DNA from: Chloromonas sp. AAM2
Lineage: Eukaryota > Chlorophyta > Chlorophyceae > Chlamydomonadales > Chlamydomonadaceae
Length of the DNA: 21,843 bases
Assembly: GCA_004335635.1 (NCBI GenBank)
Contig: QAXH01002658.1
Coordinates: 1-21,843, forward strand
Direction of reading: 5' to 3'
The position numbers and the translations under genes are program-made. Positions 20,095 to 21,843 of this stretch are shown piece after piece (the stretch's first letter is position 1; each line of letters opens with the position of its first letter). The notes beneath the pieces are model-generated. The model saw nothing but the letters and a program-made list of their open reading frames with translations. It was not told the DNA's origin and made no database searches.

Positions 20095-20610
20095 GGTGAC
20101 CAGGAAACCAGGAGTCAACAGACGTGGGACAAGACTTGACAGCTGCATTTGATGCAGCCAAAGCAAAGCTGAATCAGCCTGATGTGCATGAATCAGCTCT
20201 GTATGCCCTTCACATGGAGACATGGGCATGGCGTTACACATACGAAGTTGGTGCTTATGCCATCTTCTGTTTCAATTGTGGGACGATACAAAAAGGTACT
20301 CTGACTCTGACGGCACTCTTACGACACTTTCACACCAGTCCACAGCTTACACAGGCCGATGTGCCAAGACAATCATTCAGCCAATGTAATTTGGGCTTGA
20401 TACCACTCGGAACGAGCTCCACAGACAGCAGGTTGGCTCCCAGGTAGGTGTCAACATACACGTACAGGGGCCTTACCAACCACTGACCCAGAAATGGCAA
20501 ACATCTTTTTTTTGCCTCTCACTGATTGAAGTGTGACCTTGACCTGGACCTGTGCATGATGTTTGTCACCAAAAAGCCTTTGTCACCACAACCATAGATT
20601 CGGTGTTAAG
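20095..20610. other. Repeat-to-gene spacer with a 107-codon plus ORF
   Basis: Directly right of the repeat border, a plus frame runs from about 20103 to the TAG at 20445-20447. It includes LTAAFDAAKAKLNQPDVHES, METWAWRYTYEVGAYAIFCF and NCGTIQKG with LLRHFHTSP, a CxxC...HxH arrangement loosely like a zinc finger. It has no ATG near its left end. It may be a coding remnant truncated by the repeat. The remainder is the upstream region of the STI1-domain gene and contains motif copy 6. Confidence 0.35.
20483..20513 (-). repeat. Dispersed 30-bp motif, copy 6
   Basis: On the minus strand, eight A are followed by GATGTTTGCCATTTCTGGGT. It lies about 100 bp upstream of the start codon at 20611. Confidence 0.6.
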
Positions 20611-21598
20611 ATGATGCACTCCACCCTCGTAGGCCGCTCTTGCAGCAAATGTTTGCCGGTTGCCAGCAGGGGAGCTACGCGTAGCAACACGCGTGTGTCG
20701 GCGGGCATGCAGGATATCCTGAAGCAAATGCAATCGGACCCAGCGGTGCGCGTCATTTCTGGGCAGACGTTTCTACAGATCCAGATTGCTTGCGTCAGCA
20801 TGCACATCGCCTGATGCCTTGATACGAACTTACGGGCTTCTGTATACCATCAGGATGCAACGGCATCCAGCTTGCGTGGATGTGCAGGCCTTGTATGCAT
20901 GGCGCTTGCAGCCACACACGCACCGATTGTCAATCGACGTGCATGGGCATCACCTATTGCCATGATGCCTGGCCTGCTGCCGCGTACATGCGACGCCCTG
21001 TATATGTTTCTTGTCATCGCAGATGGCTGCTAAGCTCAAGGCTGTTCAGGAGCAGATGAGCAAGCCTGAAGTCCAGCAGCAGATGCAGCAGATGCAGGCA
21101 AGTGAGCAGGCATTGGAATGCAGGCAAGTGACAACAAGCACTGGAGCAGCCAGCGCAGGGCCCGTAGAATGACATTTGTAGCCAGGCACGCAGATGTCCG
21201 TGAGGTTAAATCAATGCCATTGTGGGCCGCTTACAGCATCAGTCAGGCTCATGTTAAGTGGGGCAGCCCTGTGCACGTGCATGCTATTCGGCATATTAGT
21301 TGCACCTACTGTATCTGGTGCAACTCAGGTGCTGGATTTCGCATATTGAAAGCGTAACAAATAGCGCAACACAGCTGTTTCTATTGTTGCATGCATTTGC
21401 ATCAAACATACGACAGCACTTTTGGGCTCAAACTTTGAGGTTGGATTTGGAGGCGTAGCTAAGGCACGTGCTGGTGTTGTTCTAATTGCTCTGCAGTCCG
21501 TCATGGCCAACCCCCAGCTACAGGCGCGGATGCAGGAGCTCAGGAGTGATCCCGAGTTTGCTGATTTTTGGAAGGATATCCAGGCAGGAGGCATGCAG
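20611..21598 (+). CDS. STI1-domain protein, probably chloroplast-targeted (5' three exons; 3' end outside the window)
   Basis: Exons 20611-20745, 21023-21097 and 21497-21598 join in phase 0, giving 104 codons before the window ends in intron 3. Residues 1-31 (MMHSTLVGRSCSKCLPVASR, then SNTRVSA) are basic, Ser/Arg-rich and end in a motif typical of algal transit-peptide cleavage. The mature part reads MQDILKQMQSDPA, MAAKLKAVQEQMSKPEVQQQ, and MANPQLQARMQELRSDPEF with FWKDIQAGGMQ. Alternating Asn/Asp-Pro helices rich in Met and Gln mark the STI1 (heat-shock chaperonin-binding) repeat of Hop/Sti1, Tic40, ubiquilin and the targeting factor AKR2. A role in plastid chaperone or import work is inferred. 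Intron 1 uses donor GTGCGC. Intron 2 starts CAG/GCAAGT, a GC-AG intron. Intron 3 contains a 25-bp repeat. Confidence 0.78.
21092..21131 (+). repeat. Duplicated GC-type splice donor
   Basis: ATGCAGGCAAGTGA occurs at 21092-21105, spanning the exon 2 border, and again at 21118-21131 inside the intron, 14 of 14 bases identical and 26 bp apart. Both match the AG/GCAAGT consensus of GC-AG introns. Confidence 0.8.
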
Positions 21599-21712
21599 GT
21601 CAGTGGCCGGTGGGTGCATGAAGGCCAGTCCGTGAATCTTGGGCGATCCATGGTCTTAATGTATTGTCCATGCCTTCATTAACAAGCCAGCCTCGAGTGG
21701 GTGGAGAAGGGG

Positions 21713-21843
21713 GGTGCGTGCAGGTCAGGGGCAGGGGGATGCATGCAGGTCAGTGGCAGGGGGATGCAGGCAGGTCAGTGGCAGGGGAGTGCATGCAGGT
21801 CAGTGGCAGGGGGTTGCATGCAGGTCAGGGGCAGGGGGTTGCA
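21713..21843 (+). repeat. 25-bp G-rich tandem array running off the right edge
   Basis: GGTCAG units start at 21723, 21748, 21773, 21798 and 21823 (exact 25-bp period), each with AGGGG tracts and TGCATGCA. The unit junction GCATGCAGGTCAGTGGC is identical to the exon 3 end plus donor at 21591-21607 of the same gene. The array continues beyond the window. Multiple G-tracts could also form G-quadruplexes. Confidence 0.92.

Noticed and set aside
19647..20099. 150-codon plus ORF
   Set aside because: It spans both inverted arms of the repeat block and is a by-product of the palindrome.

Overview
The window is nuclear DNA from an intron-rich eukaryote. Genes are split into short exons (35 to 264 bp) separated by introns of roughly 60 to 1000 bp with GT-AG (and at least one GC-AG) borders. 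Donors are often GTGAGT, GTGCGT or GTGGGT and acceptors usually TGCAG. There are no bacterial operon signals. The TG/CA-rich introns, frequent TGCATGC words, chloroplast-type transit peptides and coiled-coil genes suggest a chlorophyte green alga, perhaps a chlamydomonadalean. That placement is inference.

Layout, left to right. (1) 1-150, minus: an acidic, Ser-rich coding exon of a gene that runs off the left edge. (2) 151-4309: no gene I can support. The plus strand is C-rich and G-poor and carries several overlapping, probably decayed ORFs. (3) 4310-8755, minus: a complete 12-exon gene for a 589-residue RNA-binding protein with three RRM domains; every splice phase closes. This is the firmest call. 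(4) 9118-10756, minus: a tentative small gene. (5) 11182-15379, minus, perhaps starting as far up as 15922 or 16002: a 10-exon coiled-coil protein of 337 residues or more. (6) 16132-18314, plus: a probable unrecognised 7-exon gene for about 221 residues, possibly plastid-targeted and head-to-head with the coiled-coil gene. (7) 18315-20610: repeats and possible decayed coding sequence. (8) 20611 to the right edge, plus: the first three exons of a probable chloroplast-targeted STI1-domain protein.

Repeats are the unusual part. A 316-bp repeat unit occurs at 16718 and 19526, and the second copy has an inverted partial copy attached. A 103-bp element with 14-bp inverted ends and TA flanks abuts the first copy. 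A motif of about 30 bp occurs six times. Most notably, several tandem repeats are built on splice junctions: a 41-bp array carries the end of a coding exon plus its donor, a 25-bp array resembles the donor of its own intron, a GC donor is duplicated 26 bp downstream, and an acceptor is duplicated in a 20-bp unit. Repeat growth at exon-intron borders is the pattern I would follow up first.

The genes show no shared pathway. The RRM protein suggests RNA processing or translation control, the coiled-coil protein a structural role, and the STI1 protein plastid chaperone or targeting work.
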